Shown here: in pieces, positions 8,754-17,148 of the stretch
Layout: every line of letters starts with the position of its first letter
Numbering within the stretch: the first letter of the stretch is position 1
NCBI RefSeq assembly: GCF_006538165.1
Contig: NZ_BDLU01000050.1
Span: forward strand, 1 to 64,000
DNA: 64,000 bases
Direction of reading: 5' to 3'
From: Komagataeibacter diospyri
GTDB taxonomy: Bacteria > Pseudomonadota > Alphaproteobacteria > Acetobacterales > Acetobacteraceae
Notes under the pieces: model-generated
The model's database searches: none
What the model saw: the letters and a program-made list of their open reading frames with translations, nothing else
What the model was told of the DNA's origin: nothing
Position numbers and translations under genes: made by a program

Positions 8754-10112
8754 TCAATGGAAAATATCCAGAAGGGCCGCGATTTTCAGCTGCATTTCAC
8801 GGTATTCCCGCATCGGATCTGAATCGAAGGTAATACCCCCACCCGCCGCCGCGATGATGCGGTCCGGTGTCATGGACAGCGCGCGGATGATGACAGAACT
8901 GTCCATTGCCCCATCGCACCCGATCCATGCAACCGTGCCGCAATAGGCTCCCCGACCGGAGACCTCCAGTTCATCAATGATCTGCATGGCGCGGTGTTTG
9001 GGCGCGCCCGTAACCGAACCCGGCGGCAGGGTCGCGGCCAGCAGGTCGAATGCATCACATTCCGTGCGCAGCCGTCCCGTAACCTCGGACACCAGATGAT
9101 GGACATGAGTGAACCGTTCCACCCCGAACAGTTCGGGCACGCTGACGCTGCCGATCTTCGCCACACGCCCGATATCATTGCGCATGAGGTCCACGATCAT
9201 CAGGTTTTCAGCCCGCTCCTTCGCATCACGCCGCAGGTGATGGGCCAGTCGCGCATCTTCGGCCATCGTCCGGCCACGGGGCGCCGTGCCCTTTATGGGG
9301 CGGGTGCGCACCGTGCCATCAGGAGAAAGGGCGATAAACCGCTCGGGCGAGGCGCTGAGCAGGGCGAATGTCCCATCACACGACAGGAACGCCCCGAATG
9401 GTGCGGGCGATCCGGCCCGCAATGCACGGTAGACATCCACCGGCCCAAGCCCGACGGGTCGGGCTGCATACATGCGGCCGGTTATGTTAACCTGAAACAC
9501 CTCGCCCGCCCCGATCCGCTCCACCGCCTGCGCCACACCGGCACGATAGGCCGCACCATCGTGATCCGGCACAAAAGACAGGGCGGGCAATGCAGGGATT
9601 TTCCCTGCCGGGCCAACCGCTTCCCACTGGGCGACCAGACGGGCGATACGATCCGCGCGCAGGGCCATGGCATCATGACCGGCCAGCCATGCCCGGCCAT
9701 GCAGGCGGTCAAGGACAAAGGCATGGTCATAAATGCCGAACGCGGCCTCCGGCTGCGCCGGGTCATCCCCATGCCCGGTCACGATGCCCGCCATGCGCAG
9801 CCCAGCGCCATAACCGACAAACCCGACCACTCCCCCGGCAAAAGGCACATCGGCGGGACAGCCGCCCGTGGGCAGACAGTCCCGCAGCACCGTCAGAAGG
9901 TCGCGTGTCACCGGAACACCATCCAGCCTGCACTGGCCTGCATGCTGGGTCACCACATGTCGCGGGTCCCGACAGATGATCGCCCAACGCGCCCGATCGC
10001 CGACCTCGCCCCCGCTATCCAGACAGGCAAGCCACGGCAGATGTCCCCACGCTGCAAGGATGGCATCCACATCCCGCCATGGCAGGGACAGGCTGATGCC
10101 GTCCCTATCCAT
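8754..10112 (-). CDS. pabB: Aminodeoxychorismate synthase component I
   Basis: About 452 aa, chorismate-binding enzyme family. The sequence TRPIKGTAPRG carries the PIKGT Lys that marks aminodeoxychorismate synthase (anthranilate synthase TrpE has PIAGT), and the remaining motifs NLMIVDLMRNDIGR, LPPGSVTGAPKHRAMQIIDE and GRGAYCGTVAWIG are all present. It converts chorismate plus ammonia (from the amidotransferase PabA, not in the window) to ADC. The ATG at 10112, which overlaps the ptsI stop by 8 bp, is preferred; an ATG at 10139 would overlap by 35 bp. The overlap with ptsI implies cotranscription with the PTS genes. Confidence 0.93.
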   Translation of the reverse strand: MDRDGISLSLPWRDVDAILAAWGHLPWLACLDSGGEVGDRARWAIICRDPRHVVTQHAGQCRLDGVPVTRDLLTVLRDCLPTGGCPADVPFAGGVVGFVGYGAGLRMAGIVTGHGDDPAQPEAAFGIYDHAFVLDRLHGRAWLAGHDAMALRADRIARLVAQWEAVGPAGKIPALPALSFVPDHDGAAYRAGVAQAVERIGAGEVFQVNITGRMYAARPVGLGPVDVYRALRAGSPAPFGAFLSCDGTFALLSASPERFIALSPDGTVRTRPIKGTAPRGRTMAEDARLAHHLRRDAKERAENLMIVDLMRNDIGRVAKIGSVSVPELFGVERFTHVHHLVSEVTGRLRTECDAFDLLAATLPPGSVTGAPKHRAMQIIDELEVSGRGAYCGTVAWIGCDGAMDSSVIIRALSMTPDRIIAAAGGGITFDSDPMREYREMQLKIAALLDIFH

Positions 10113-11943
10113 CCCCGGGGTGCCGCAGGTCATGGGCATAGGCTGTCAGCATGGCGCGGACTTCTTCCCCATCCGTCGCCTCCAGCGCACGGCAGGCCAT
10201 ACGGCGGCAGTCATCCATGGCGGCTGCCCGGATCGTGCGCTTGACCCGTGGCACGGCGGAAGCATGCATGGAAAAGGACCGCACCCCCAACCCCACCAGC
10301 AGGGGCACCGCCAGCGGGTCGGACGCCAGTTCCCCACAGAGGGAAACCGGCCTGCGCTGACGTAACCCCGCATCCGCCGTCATGCGCAAAAGCCGCAGCA
10401 CCGCCGGGTGCAGCGGATCATACAGGGCTGTCACATCCGCTGCCGCCCGGTCGGCGGCAAGGGCATACATGGTCAGGTCATTGGTGCCGATGGCCAGGAA
10501 TTCGGCTTCCTGCGCCAGCACATCGGCCATTAGGGCGGCGGCAGGCGTTTCAATCATGATGCCAAGCGGCGGTAACGGGTCGGGAATTTCCACCCCCTTG
10601 CGCCGCAGCCTGCGCCCGATCCGGGCATAAATATCACGCGCCGCCCGCACTTCGCCCACCCCGGACACCATGGGCAGCAACACCCGTACCGGCCCCGCAT
10701 TAGCCGCGCGCAGGATGGCGGCAAACTGCGTTTCCAGCAGGGTGCGATGCTGCAACAGCAGCCGGATGCCGCGTACGCCCAGCGCCGGATTGACATCGCC
10801 CCCGTGGCCAATTCCCACGCGCGACAGGGCGTCGCTGTTCTTTTCACTGCCCCAGTCCACCACGCGGATCGTAACCGGATCACCCGCCATGGCTTCAATC
10901 AGGGGCAGATAGATGGCTTCCTGCCGGTCTTCATCAGGCAGGGTATCGGTATTCATGAACAGGAATTCACTGCGCAGCAGGCCGATGCCCGCCGCCCCCG
11001 ACTGCGCCACCATGGGCAGTTCGGCCGGGATTTCCAGATTGGCCTGAAGCGTCAGCACCTCCCCACTGGACAGACGGGCGGGCAGCCGACGCAGGCGGCC
11101 CAGCATCTGGCGTTCGCGCGCATAGGCTGCAACATCCACCCGCGCCGCCGCCGCTGTGCGGCTGGACGGACGGATAATGACATGTCCCGTCACCCCATCC
11201 ACCACCAGACGCGTGCGCCGCCGCACCTGCGCCAGCAGTCCGTGGGCGGCCAGCACGGCAGGAATGCCCAGCGCACGCAGCAGGATGGCGGTATGACCCG
11301 TACTGCCGCCTTCTTCCGTCACGACGGCGGCAATGCGGGAGGGATCGATCAGGGCGGCATCAGCGGGACGCAACTGCTCGGCGACCAGAATGGCCCCGTC
11401 CGGCAGGGCGGAAAAGGAACGGTAGGGCGTGCCGCTGAGGTTACGGACCAGCCTGCGCCCGATTTCACGGAATTCACCCGCCCGCCTGCGGGCCGCCACC
11501 GCGTCCTCGCCCTGCGGCGCGGGACGGCCGGGGGGAGCCAGCATATGGGTGGCCAGTGCCTCTGTTTCCTGCATGACAGCGGCTTCGGCCAGCATGCCAT
11601 GTTCCAGCCGTGCCTCGATCCCGCGCCGCAGGCGCGAAGGGCCCAGCATACGGCGATAGACTTCCAGCAGTGAACCGATTTCCACCTGCCCGTCTTCCGG
11701 CAGCAGGGCCAGACGGTCATGCAGGCGGCCAAGCTGGGCTACGGAACGGCCTATGGCATCATGCAGCCGGGTGCGTTCATGCCCCGGATTACAGTCCCGG
11801 CGCGCCATGTCTACCGACGGCGGGGCCGGTTCATGCGCGACAGCGGCGTAACCGATCGCGACACCGGGGGAGACGGGCTGGCCTTCCAGCCGGACTTCAC
11901 CCGCGCGGGGACGCTGCTTCGGGCGGCGTTCAGTCGCCTTCAT
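10105..11943 (-). CDS. ptsI: Phosphoenolpyruvate-protein phosphotransferase (PTS enzyme I)
   Basis: About 612 aa. Enzyme I takes phosphate from PEP and passes it to HPr. The phospho-His is in EEGGSTGHTAILLRALGIPA (around residue 215), and the PEP-binding barrel shows LLRSEFLFMNTDTLPDE, GIMIETPAAALMADVLA, FLAIGTNDLTMYALAADR and the active Cys in VSLCGELASDP. No GAF domain precedes it, so it is not PtsP. The ATG at 11943 overlaps the ptsH stop by 14 bp; the longer TTG start at 11979 seems less likely. It is cotranscribed with ptsH and EIIA, but no EIIB/EIIC permease is near, so the chain is probably regulatory. Confidence 0.95.
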   Translation of the reverse strand: MKATERRPKQRPRAGEVRLEGQPVSPGVAIGYAAVAHEPAPPSVDMARRDCNPGHERTRLHDAIGRSVAQLGRLHDRLALLPEDGQVEIGSLLEVYRRMLGPSRLRRGIEARLEHGMLAEAAVMQETEALATHMLAPPGRPAPQGEDAVAARRRAGEFREIGRRLVRNLSGTPYRSFSALPDGAILVAEQLRPADAALIDPSRIAAVVTEEGGSTGHTAILLRALGIPAVLAAHGLLAQVRRRTRLVVDGVTGHVIIRPSSRTAAAARVDVAAYARERQMLGRLRRLPARLSSGEVLTLQANLEIPAELPMVAQSGAAGIGLLRSEFLFMNTDTLPDEDRQEAIYLPLIEAMAGDPVTIRVVDWGSEKNSDALSRVGIGHGGDVNPALGVRGIRLLLQHRTLLETQFAAILRAANAGPVRVLLPMVSGVGEVRAARDIYARIGRRLRRKGVEIPDPLPPLGIMIETPAAALMADVLAQEAEFLAIGTNDLTMYALAADRAAADVTALYDPLHPAVLRLLRMTADAGLRQRRPVSLCGELASDPLAVPLLVGLGVRSFSMHASAVPRVKRTIRAAAMDDCRRMACRALEATDGEEVRAMLTAYAHDLRHPGDG

Positions 11944-12226
11944 CAAACCCGGCCCCGACCAGCCGCGCCAGGGCCGCAAGCGCCTGTGGCCCCTGGGGGC
12001 CGGTGGTGGTGATGGTGATCGTCTCGCCCCTGCCCGCGCCCAGCATCATCAGGCCCATGATGGAATGGCCCGAAACCGTCATGCCCGCATGGGTAACATC
12101 AACGCCCGCATCGAATTTTTCGGCAGCCGTCACGAATTTCGCGGCAGCCCGCGCATGCAGCCCGCGCTGGTTCACGATCCCCACATCCATCCGGTGCGGC
12201 ACGGGCTGTGTTGCCGTTTCAGCCAC
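11930..12226 (-). CDS. ptsH: HPr phosphocarrier protein
   Basis: 98 aa. The active-site His is residue 24 in NQRGLHARAA, and the regulatory Ser at residue 54 sits in VSGHSIMGLMML, the site phosphorylated by HPr kinase (hprK is in this cluster). A GTG at 12226 is chosen: GGCAGG lies 8 nt upstream, it overlaps the EIIA stop by 8 bp and gives a normal HPr length. The ATG at 12190 lacks a ribosome site, and the longest open frame back to 12364 lies mostly inside the EIIA gene. The protein accepts phosphate from enzyme I and gives it to the EIIA protein encoded just upstream. Confidence 0.92.
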   Translation of the reverse strand: MAETATQPVPHRMDVGIVNQRGLHARAAAKFVTAAEKFDAGVDVTHAGMTVSGHSIMGLMMLGAGRGETITITTTGPQGPQALAALARLVGAGFDEGD

Positions 12227-12677
12227 CGTGGCCTGCCACGCTGTCCGCCTCACCCACGCATTCCCCCACACCCGACAGGCAGGCCGCAGGCAGATGGGAG
12301 GCCACGGATATGTAACGCCTGCCCGCTGCTTCCGCGCCATTGAGGCATTCGCGCATATCCGCATGGGCGCGCATCTGCGCCAGCTTGACCAGCATGGGCA
12401 TGTTCACCCCCGCCAGCACTTCCACCCGATCGGTTTCCAGAACGGAAACCGCGACATTCGATGGCGTGCTGCCGAACATGTCGGTCAGCAGGATGACGCC
12501 CTGTCCGCTATTGACCGAGTCGATGGCCCGCTGCAGGGCATCGCGGCATGTGCCGGGCAGGGAGGTGGCAGTGACGTTGAATACCGCTGTCTGCGCCTGC
12601 GGGCCGACCACGTGTTCGAGTTCCCCTTTCAGGGTCTCGCCAAGGACACCATGCATCACGAACACGAGACCGATCAT
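12219..12677 (-). CDS. PTS EIIA of the mannose family
   Basis: 152 aa. The start MIGLVFVMHGVLGETL puts the phospho-His at residue 9, and GVILLTDMFGSTPSNVAVSV with LAGVNMPMLVKLAQMR are the EIIA-Man core motifs. The ATG at 12677 overlaps the rapZ stop in an ATGA arrangement. Such EIIA-Man proteins occur in alphaproteobacteria next to hprK and ptsH without matching membrane subunits and work as signal proteins instead of transporters. No EIIBCD genes occur in the window. The C-terminus (about 30 residues after ISVASHLPAA) is less conserved. Confidence 0.92.
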   Translation of the reverse strand: MIGLVFVMHGVLGETLKGELEHVVGPQAQTAVFNVTATSLPGTCRDALQRAIDSVNSGQGVILLTDMFGSTPSNVAVSVLETDRVEVLAGVNMPMLVKLAQMRAHADMRECLNGAEAAGRRYISVASHLPAACLSGVGECVGEADSVAGHGG

Positions 12678-13657
12678 TTCGGGTCTGTCTGCTCCGTTGT
12701 TTCCGGCAGCCCGCGTGGCCGATTGGCCCACCGCCAGCTGCTGCGGCCCTGACGGGCCAGTTCACGATGCATGATCACCACCGGCCATGCATCATGTGGA
12801 TGGGTATTGCCCGCACGTTGTGCAAGCCTGAGCGCAAGCGCCTCCACCAGTGTGACGGAACGGTGCCGACCGCCCGAACAGCCTATGGCGATGGTGGCGT
12901 ACTTTTTTCCTTCCCGCACGAAACGTGGCAGCACCAGTTCCAGCAATCCCACGATACGGTCAAGGAATTCCTTATAATCCGGGTCACAGGCGACATAGTC
13001 CGCTACGTCCGCATCCAGCCCGGTCATGGCCGACAGGGCCGGATCATAATAGGGATTGGTCAGGAAACGGGCATCGAACACCATGTCCGCTTCACGCGGG
13101 AGGCCTGCCGGAAAGGCGAATGACATGAGGGCGACCGTCAGGCCATCGAGTCCCCCCGCCGTCCATTCCCCGAAACGGGCCTCGACCAGCTGCCGCAGTT
13201 CCGGCGGTGGCAGGTCGGAGGTGTCAATCACCACATCCGCCGCTTCGCGCAGGGGGGATGTCAGGCGGATCTCGGCCTCGATCCCTTCCTTGACGGTGCC
13301 ATGGACGGCCTGCGGATGGCGCCTGCGGGTAGCGGTATAGCGACGCAGCAGGACGCTTTCCTCGGCTGTTGCGTAAATCAGTTCCGCATTCAGGCCCGGA
13401 TTGATCCGCAGCCGCGCCAGCGCCGCCAGCACGGCGGACGCATCAAACCCACGCGTACGGGAATCCACGCCAACCGCCACGGGACGTTCAGCACGGGCCA
13501 CGATTTCATCCAGCATGCCCAGCGGCGGATTGTCGATCACCTCGTGCCCCAGATCCTCCAGAATGCGCAGAATCGAGGACTTGCCCGCCCCGGACAACCC
13601 GGTGACAAGCAGGATACGACGGGGAAGAGGTGTGTCTTCATGCATGGTGTCAGTCAC
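12674..13657 (-). CDS. rapZ: RNase adapter protein RapZ / UPF0042 nucleotide-binding protein
   Basis: 327 aa. It has a P-loop GLSGAGKSS at residues 20-28, VIDNPPLG, VGVDSRTRGF, the RRYTATRRRHP region and the C-terminal motif IAIGCSGGRHRSVTLVEALA that define the family. In E. coli RapZ steers RNase E to the GlmZ sRNA to control GlmS; in other bacteria its role is less clear. The GTG at 13657 is chosen because AGGG lies 6 nt upstream. It sits between hprK and the EIIA gene, a conserved alphaproteobacterial neighbourhood that hints at PTS input. The last residues (PRGLPETTEQTDPK) are variable. Confidence 0.93.
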   Translation of the reverse strand: MTDTMHEDTPLPRRILLVTGLSGAGKSSILRILEDLGHEVIDNPPLGMLDEIVARAERPVAVGVDSRTRGFDASAVLAALARLRINPGLNAELIYATAEESVLLRRYTATRRRHPQAVHGTVKEGIEAEIRLTSPLREAADVVIDTSDLPPPELRQLVEARFGEWTAGGLDGLTVALMSFAFPAGLPREADMVFDARFLTNPYYDPALSAMTGLDADVADYVACDPDYKEFLDRIVGLLELVLPRFVREGKKYATIAIGCSGGRHRSVTLVEALALRLAQRAGNTHPHDAWPVVIMHRELARQGRSSWRWANRPRGLPETTEQTDPK

Positions 13658-13779
13658 GCAAAACCCTGACTTCTGTCAGCCACATGCCCAGTGACAGATC
13701 GCTGTATCATGGCGGGATCGAAACCTTTTCTTGAACCCATTGTTCCCTGAATGGGCGACAATGGAAAGTGGCAACGATA

Positions 13780-14223
13780 TCACAACTGCCTTTCATCCAG
13801 CAGATGCCTGTGACCGGCGATGCAGTCCAGCACCAGCCCGATACGGGCAACGGCGGAAGGCTGCGCCGGATCAAGAAAGAATACCGGCTGTCCCACAACC
13901 TTATCACACCGGGGCGACGGAGGGAGTCGTGGTGGATGGTCGGACGGGGAAACCAGCCTTGCAACAGCTACAACACGCACGCGCGCACGATAGCGCATGC
14001 GCACGATCCCGATACCACGTACTTCCAGCAGTCCGGCAAGGGCTGCTGGCGCACTGGCCCAGCCTGCATGCAGGCAGACCCGGTCATCGGCCACCAGGTC
14101 ATAGCCCGCGTCAATCAGGCGCAGCAGCAGATCGGACTTGCCGGACCCCGACGGGCCGGAAAGCACGATACCCTGCTCCCCCCGCGCGGCACAGGACGCA
14201 TGGATCTGAACCGGATCATTCAT
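13780..14223 (-). CDS. hprK: Short HPr kinase/phosphorylase
   Basis: 147 aa, the compact alphaproteobacterial form lacking the N-terminal domain of the approximately 310-aa Gram-positive enzyme. The P-loop GPSGSGKS is at residues 23-30, followed by LLLRLIDAGYDLVADDRVCL with the acidic residues that act in kinase and phosphorylase catalysis, and EVRGIGIVRMRYR, equivalent to the EIRGxGI signature. It should phosphorylate and dephosphorylate HPr on Ser54, tying the PTS cluster to cellular energy state. It is the first gene of the minus-strand cluster hprK-rapZ-EIIA-ptsH-ptsI-pabB; 122 bp without a clear signal separate it from rapZ. Confidence 0.9.
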   Translation of the reverse strand: MNDPVQIHASCAARGEQGIVLSGPSGSGKSDLLLRLIDAGYDLVADDRVCLHAGWASAPAALAGLLEVRGIGIVRMRYRARVRVVAVARLVSPSDHPPRLPPSPRCDKVVGQPVFFLDPAQPSAVARIGLVLDCIAGHRHLLDERQL

Positions 14224-14322
14224 GGAAAAGGGACTTATCCCAAAGTCATCATTTCGGGGATGGAAAATTTTTTATGGACAAAACATGACCATTTTGTGAT
14301 TCTGGCTTCAATGGAAGAAAAC

Positions 14323-14682
14323 ATGCCGTTCCGCCCTTCGCCGGAAGTACATATCCGGTGCCTGACCGGCGTCGATGCCACGACCGGGCAGTTCCCGACC
14401 GAGCTGTTTCCCCAGATCAGGCAGGCACTGGCCACGGGCATGACCCGGCTGGGACAGCAGGGCATGACTGCGGAAAACGTGACCCGCATCACCTTCACCC
14501 TGCGTGAAACCGATGGCTTCAGCGCCTGCTTTCCCCTTCTGAATGACCTGTTCGGCCGTACCTGCCCTGCTACGACACTGCGGCTGGTCAAGCAGTTCGA
14601 CCGGGACGGGCAACTGGCGGAAATCGAACTGGTGGCCCTGCCTGCACAGACTGATGACGCACCGTTTCCGGACGCTGTTTGA
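14323..14682 (+). CDS. RidA/YjgF-family-like protein
   Basis: 119 aa. The length, the central LFPQIRQALATGMTRLGQQG, the ITFTLRETDGFSACFPLLND segment and the end ATTLRLVKQFDRDGQLAEIE resemble the RidA/YER057c/UK114 fold, in which VKITVFLTDMxDFxxMNxVY and P-A-R-T-x-V stretches occur. The Arg that binds enamine intermediates in RidA (in the P-A-R motif) appears here as ATTLRLV, so activity may differ. The ATG at 14323 follows GGAAG by 7 nt; the open frame extends much further upstream but overlaps hprK antisense and is unlikely to be coding. It is divergent from hprK. A copy of the palindromic repeat follows immediately. Confidence 0.6.
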   Translation: MPFRPSPEVHIRCLTGVDATTGQFPTELFPQIRQALATGMTRLGQQGMTAENVTRITFTLRETDGFSACFPLLNDLFGRTCPATTLRLVKQFDRDGQLAEIELVALPAQTDDAPFPDAV

Positions 14683-14684
14683 CA

Positions 14685-14767
14685 ATAAAGGTTTCCGGAA
14701 GCTGCCTGTTTTCAGGGAAAGACAGCATTTTCCAAAGCTTTTCAAAAAGCTTCACCAAAAACTTCTG
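14685..14767. repeat. Dispersed palindromic intergenic element
   Basis: The right half, AAAGCTTTTCAAAAAGCTTC followed by ACCAAAAACTTCTG, is nearly perfect. The left half is diverged but keeps the hairpin CTGCCTGTTTTCAGGG / AAGACAGCATT. It begins at the stop codon of the RidA-like gene. Confidence 0.7.
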
Positions 14768-14868
14768 TGATTTTCAGAACATCTTTATGGACTGACTGTC
14801 TGCAACAGTCCCAAGTTCCCAACCCCATGGTCAATCTGTCGGATACAGTCATTCAGGGGAAAGGAAAG

Positions 14869-14944
14869 TGGTGGAGCTGAGGGGAATCGAACCCCTGACC
14901 TCCTCATTGCGAACGAGGCGCTCTCCCATCTGAGCTACAGCCCC
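14869..14944 (-). tRNA. tRNA-Ala (anticodon CGC)
   Basis: 76-nt cloverleaf on the minus strand: acceptor GGGGCTG pairs with CAGCTCC (one G-U), D-arm AGCTCAGATGGGAGAGC, anticodon arm CCTCG-TTCGCAA-TGAGG with CGC in the loop, T-arm GGGGTTCGATTCCCC, and an encoded CCA end. It reads the GCG alanine codon. A second tRNA-Ala gene (GGC) lies 4.4 kb away in the opposite orientation. Confidence 0.97.
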
Positions 14945-15088
14945 ACAATCCTCGCGCGATACATACCCTGCGGAGGCCGCAAGTCAAGACCCATTTTTAA
15001 GGCTGCAATCGCTTTTCTCCCCTGACCATCCTGTTCATAGCAGTTGTATGCGGGCATGACGGACACTAAATTCTGTTTCCCATCATCC

Positions 15089-15409
15089 ATGAAGGTTGGC
15101 CCGTTGATCACCATTATCTTTAACCTGCTGGCTGAACTCATACAGCTTTATTACTATGTGGTGATGCTGGCCTGTCTGTTCAGCTTTCTCCTTGGTTTCG
15201 GCATTCTGGACCCACGCAACCAGATCGTGTGGAACATCTCGAACTTCCTGTTCCGCATGACCGAACCGGTCCTGCGTCCCATCCGGAACATTCTGCCCAA
15301 CATAGGCAACATTGACCTCAGCCCGCTCGTTCTGCTGCTGCTGCTGCAGTACGTGGTGATGCCGGTCATGGGCAAGATCTACGGTATGCTTATGGTCGGG
15401 ATTGCATAA
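15089..15409 (+). CDS. YggT family membrane protein
   Basis: 106 aa with two hydrophobic segments around a conserved loop: YYYVVMLACLFSFLLGFGIL, then NISNFLFRMTEPVLRPIRNI, LPNIGNIDLSPLVLLLLLQY. The sequence TEPVLRPIRNILPNxGxxDLSP is the YggT signature. The family is linked to cell-division or osmotic functions in some bacteria, but its biochemical role is not established. The ATG at 15089 gives the usual family length; an ATG at 15044 would add 15 residues with no ribosome site. It lies beside tRNA-Ala(CGC) and before the DUF2501 gene. Confidence 0.88.
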   Translation: MKVGPLITIIFNLLAELIQLYYYVVMLACLFSFLLGFGILDPRNQIVWNISNFLFRMTEPVLRPIRNILPNIGNIDLSPLVLLLLLQYVVMPVMGKIYGMLMVGIA

Positions 15410-15511
15410 AATCCGTGGCTGCGGGCTATCCCCCCCGCGCCGGAGGCGGATATAACAGGACATACAGGCCTTGGCTTTCCTTCGGCCCGGATTTCAGGAG
15501 TTTATCATCAC

Positions 15512-15964
15512 ATGAAAAAAATGAACCGTTTCCTGGCTCTTGCCGCGGCCCTGCCACTTGCCGCCGCCCTGTCCGGTGCCCCCGCACATGCGCAGGGGTT
15601 CGGTGACCTGACCGGTGGATCTTCCTCGGGCGGACTGGGCAAGGCGGCTGGCCTGCTTTCGGGCAGCGGCGTGAACATGCCGTCCGTCTCGTCGCTGGCT
15701 CCTTCCAACGTCACGGGCCTGCTGAGCTACTGCGTGCAGAACAACTACCTGCAGGGCAACAGCCCCACCACGCTGCTGTCGTCGCTGAAGCAGAAGGCGG
15801 GCCTTGATACCTCCAGCACCCAGTATTCCAACGGGCAGAACGGTATCCTTGATACCGGCAACGGCAACACGTTCTCGCTGTCGTCGCTGACCGGCAACCT
15901 GAAGCAGAAGGTTTCGACCAAGGTGTGTAATGCCGTGCTGAAGCAGGGCAAGTCCCTGCTCTGA
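15512..15964 (+). CDS. DUF2501 family secreted protein
   Basis: 150 aa. A Sec signal peptide (MKKMNRFLALAAALPLAAAL, ending around SGAPAHAQ) precedes a Gly/Ser-rich mature region. The conserved DUF2501 block is SNVTGLLSYCVQNNYLQGN, later GNLKQKVSTKVCNAVLKQG, with two cysteines that may form a disulfide in the periplasm. E. coli YjjA belongs to the same family; the function is unknown. About 100 bp separate it from yggT. It is convergent with hemJ, and a hairpin at 15978-16005 lies between the two genes. Confidence 0.87.
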   Translation: MKKMNRFLALAAALPLAAALSGAPAHAQGFGDLTGGSSSGGLGKAAGLLSGSGVNMPSVSSLAPSNVTGLLSYCVQNNYLQGNSPTTLLSSLKQKAGLDTSSTQYSNGQNGILDTGNGNTFSLSSLTGNLKQKVSTKVCNAVLKQGKSLL

Positions 15965-15977
15965 TCCGGTAAATGTG

Positions 15978-16005
15978 TGTCCGCCCGCCTCAGAACGGGC
16001 GGACA
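15978..16005. terminator. Hairpin between convergent DUF2501 gene and hemJ
   Basis: TGTCCGCCCG pairs with CGGGCGGACA around an 8-nt loop. It overlaps the last codons of hemJ and follows the DUF2501 stop by 13 bp. There is no T tract on either side, so it is a candidate bidirectional terminator only. Confidence 0.45.
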
Positions 16006-16439
16006 ACCACCATGATGACAATAACCATCATAAGAACGGTCGGCACTTCGTTCGCCATGCGGTAGAACCGTTCGGACCGCATATTGCGGTCATTGGCGAA
16101 ATCACGCCGCCATCGCCCGCACGCACCATTGAAACCAGCCATTGCCAGCACACAGGCAAGCTTGGTGATCCACCAGCCGGAATGCCAGTCGACCAGACCC
16201 GGAATGGCCGACAGCAGGCCACCGAACAGGAACGTGCTGATCATGGCCGGCATCATGATGAACCGCAGCAGCTTGTATTCCATCACCTTGAAGCGTTCGG
16301 ATTCAGCCGTGCCCGCCGCTACCTGACAATGATAGACAAACAGTCGCGGCAGATAGAACAGTCCCGCCATCCATGCGATGAATGACATGATGTGGAACGC
16401 CTTCAGCCACAGCATGACGGACGCAAGTGCATCAATCAT
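15990..16439 (-). CDS. hemJ: Protoporphyrinogen IX oxidase HemJ
   Basis: 149 aa, multi-spanning. MLWLKAFHIMSFIAWMAGLFYLPRLFVYH contains the conserved His and the AWMAGLFYLPRLFVYH HemJ signature; the middle has MEYKLLRFIMMPAM and the end RFYRMANEVPT. HemJ oxidises protoporphyrinogen IX in the penultimate haem step in many alphaproteobacteria. The ATG at 16439 overlaps the HAD gene stop by 8 bp and is preferred to an upstream start inside that gene. It is the last gene of hemE-HAD-hemJ on the minus strand, so two haem enzymes share a transcription unit. Confidence 0.92.
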   Translation of the reverse strand: MIDALASVMLWLKAFHIMSFIAWMAGLFYLPRLFVYHCQVAAGTAESERFKVMEYKLLRFIMMPAMISTFLFGGLLSAIPGLVDWHSGWWITKLACVLAMAGFNGACGRWRRDFANDRNMRSERFYRMANEVPTVLMMVIVIMVVVRPF

Positions 16440-17148
16440 GCGCGGCACCCTGGTGTTTCTGACTGTCCAGTATCCGCCGCAGCAGCGGCACGAATTCATC
16501 AAGGTGCGTAATCCGAAGCAGCCCCGACCATGATGGTGCGGACAGGTCCGCGGGTCTTAACAGCACGCATCCCATGCCTGCCGCCTGCGCCGCACGCGCG
16601 CCGGTGTCGGTATCTTCCAGCACGATGCAGTTTTCAGGTGGCACGCCCTGCGCCTTCGCCGCCGCCAGATAGACAGCCGGGTCCGGCTTGGGCTGGCCCA
16701 TGTCCCGGGCGGAATGGATATGTGCGGGCGCGATCAGGGCATCAAGCCCGGTACGGCCGAATTTCGCCTCCATCTCCATGACCGAAGAATTGGACCCGAT
16801 ACGGTAGGGCAGTCCAAGGGCCGCCACCCCGCGCAGCATGGCGGGGGCACCGTCTATGGTTTCCGCCTCGCTGCGCATGAGGGTGACAAGGTTGCGCTGC
16901 ATCTGCGCGGGCCAGTCATCAGGCAGGGTGATGCCCTCCGCCTGCTCGATCTCATGCTTCAGCGCCGTCAGGGCATGGCCCGCAAAACGGTGGACCGCGT
17001 CTTCATCGCTGATGCCAAGGCCATATTCGCGCAGGTTGCGGGCAATCATACGGCATGACGGCCCTTCGCTGTCGATCAGGACACCATCACAGTCAAAAAT
17101 GACCAGCTTGAGCGCGCCATCGGGACGCAGGGCGGCAGGCAGCATCAT
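16432..17148 (-). CDS. HAD superfamily hydrolase (phosphoglycolate phosphatase-like)
   Basis: 238 aa. The nucleophile motif is LVIFDCDGVLIDSEG (motif I, D-x-D) near residue 18, the helical cap follows, motif II is RIGSNSS, motif III the KPDPAVYL Lys, and motif IV ENCIVLEDTDTGARAAQAAG. This is the beta-phosphoglucomutase/phosphoglycolate phosphatase subfamily, and the substrate cannot be read from sequence. Its first codon directly abuts the hemE stop, and its end overlaps hemJ by 8 bp, so it is translated as part of the haem unit. It might be simply cotranscribed or act on a metabolite of that pathway. Confidence 0.85.
   Translation of the reverse strand: MMLPAALRPDGALKLVIFDCDGVLIDSEGPSCRMIARNLREYGLGISDEDAVHRFAGHALTALKHEIEQAEGITLPDDWPAQMQRNLVTLMRSEAETIDGAPAMLRGVAALGLPYRIGSNSSVMEMEAKFGRTGLDALIAPAHIHSARDMGQPKPDPAVYLAAAKAQGVPPENCIVLEDTDTGARAAQAAGMGCVLLRPADLSAPSWSGLLRITHLDEFVPLLRRILDSQKHQGAAHD

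Noticed and set aside
13768..14322. Upstream extension of the RidA-like frame
   Set aside because: It overlaps hprK in antisense; GGAAG before ATG 14323 and the family length favour the short form.
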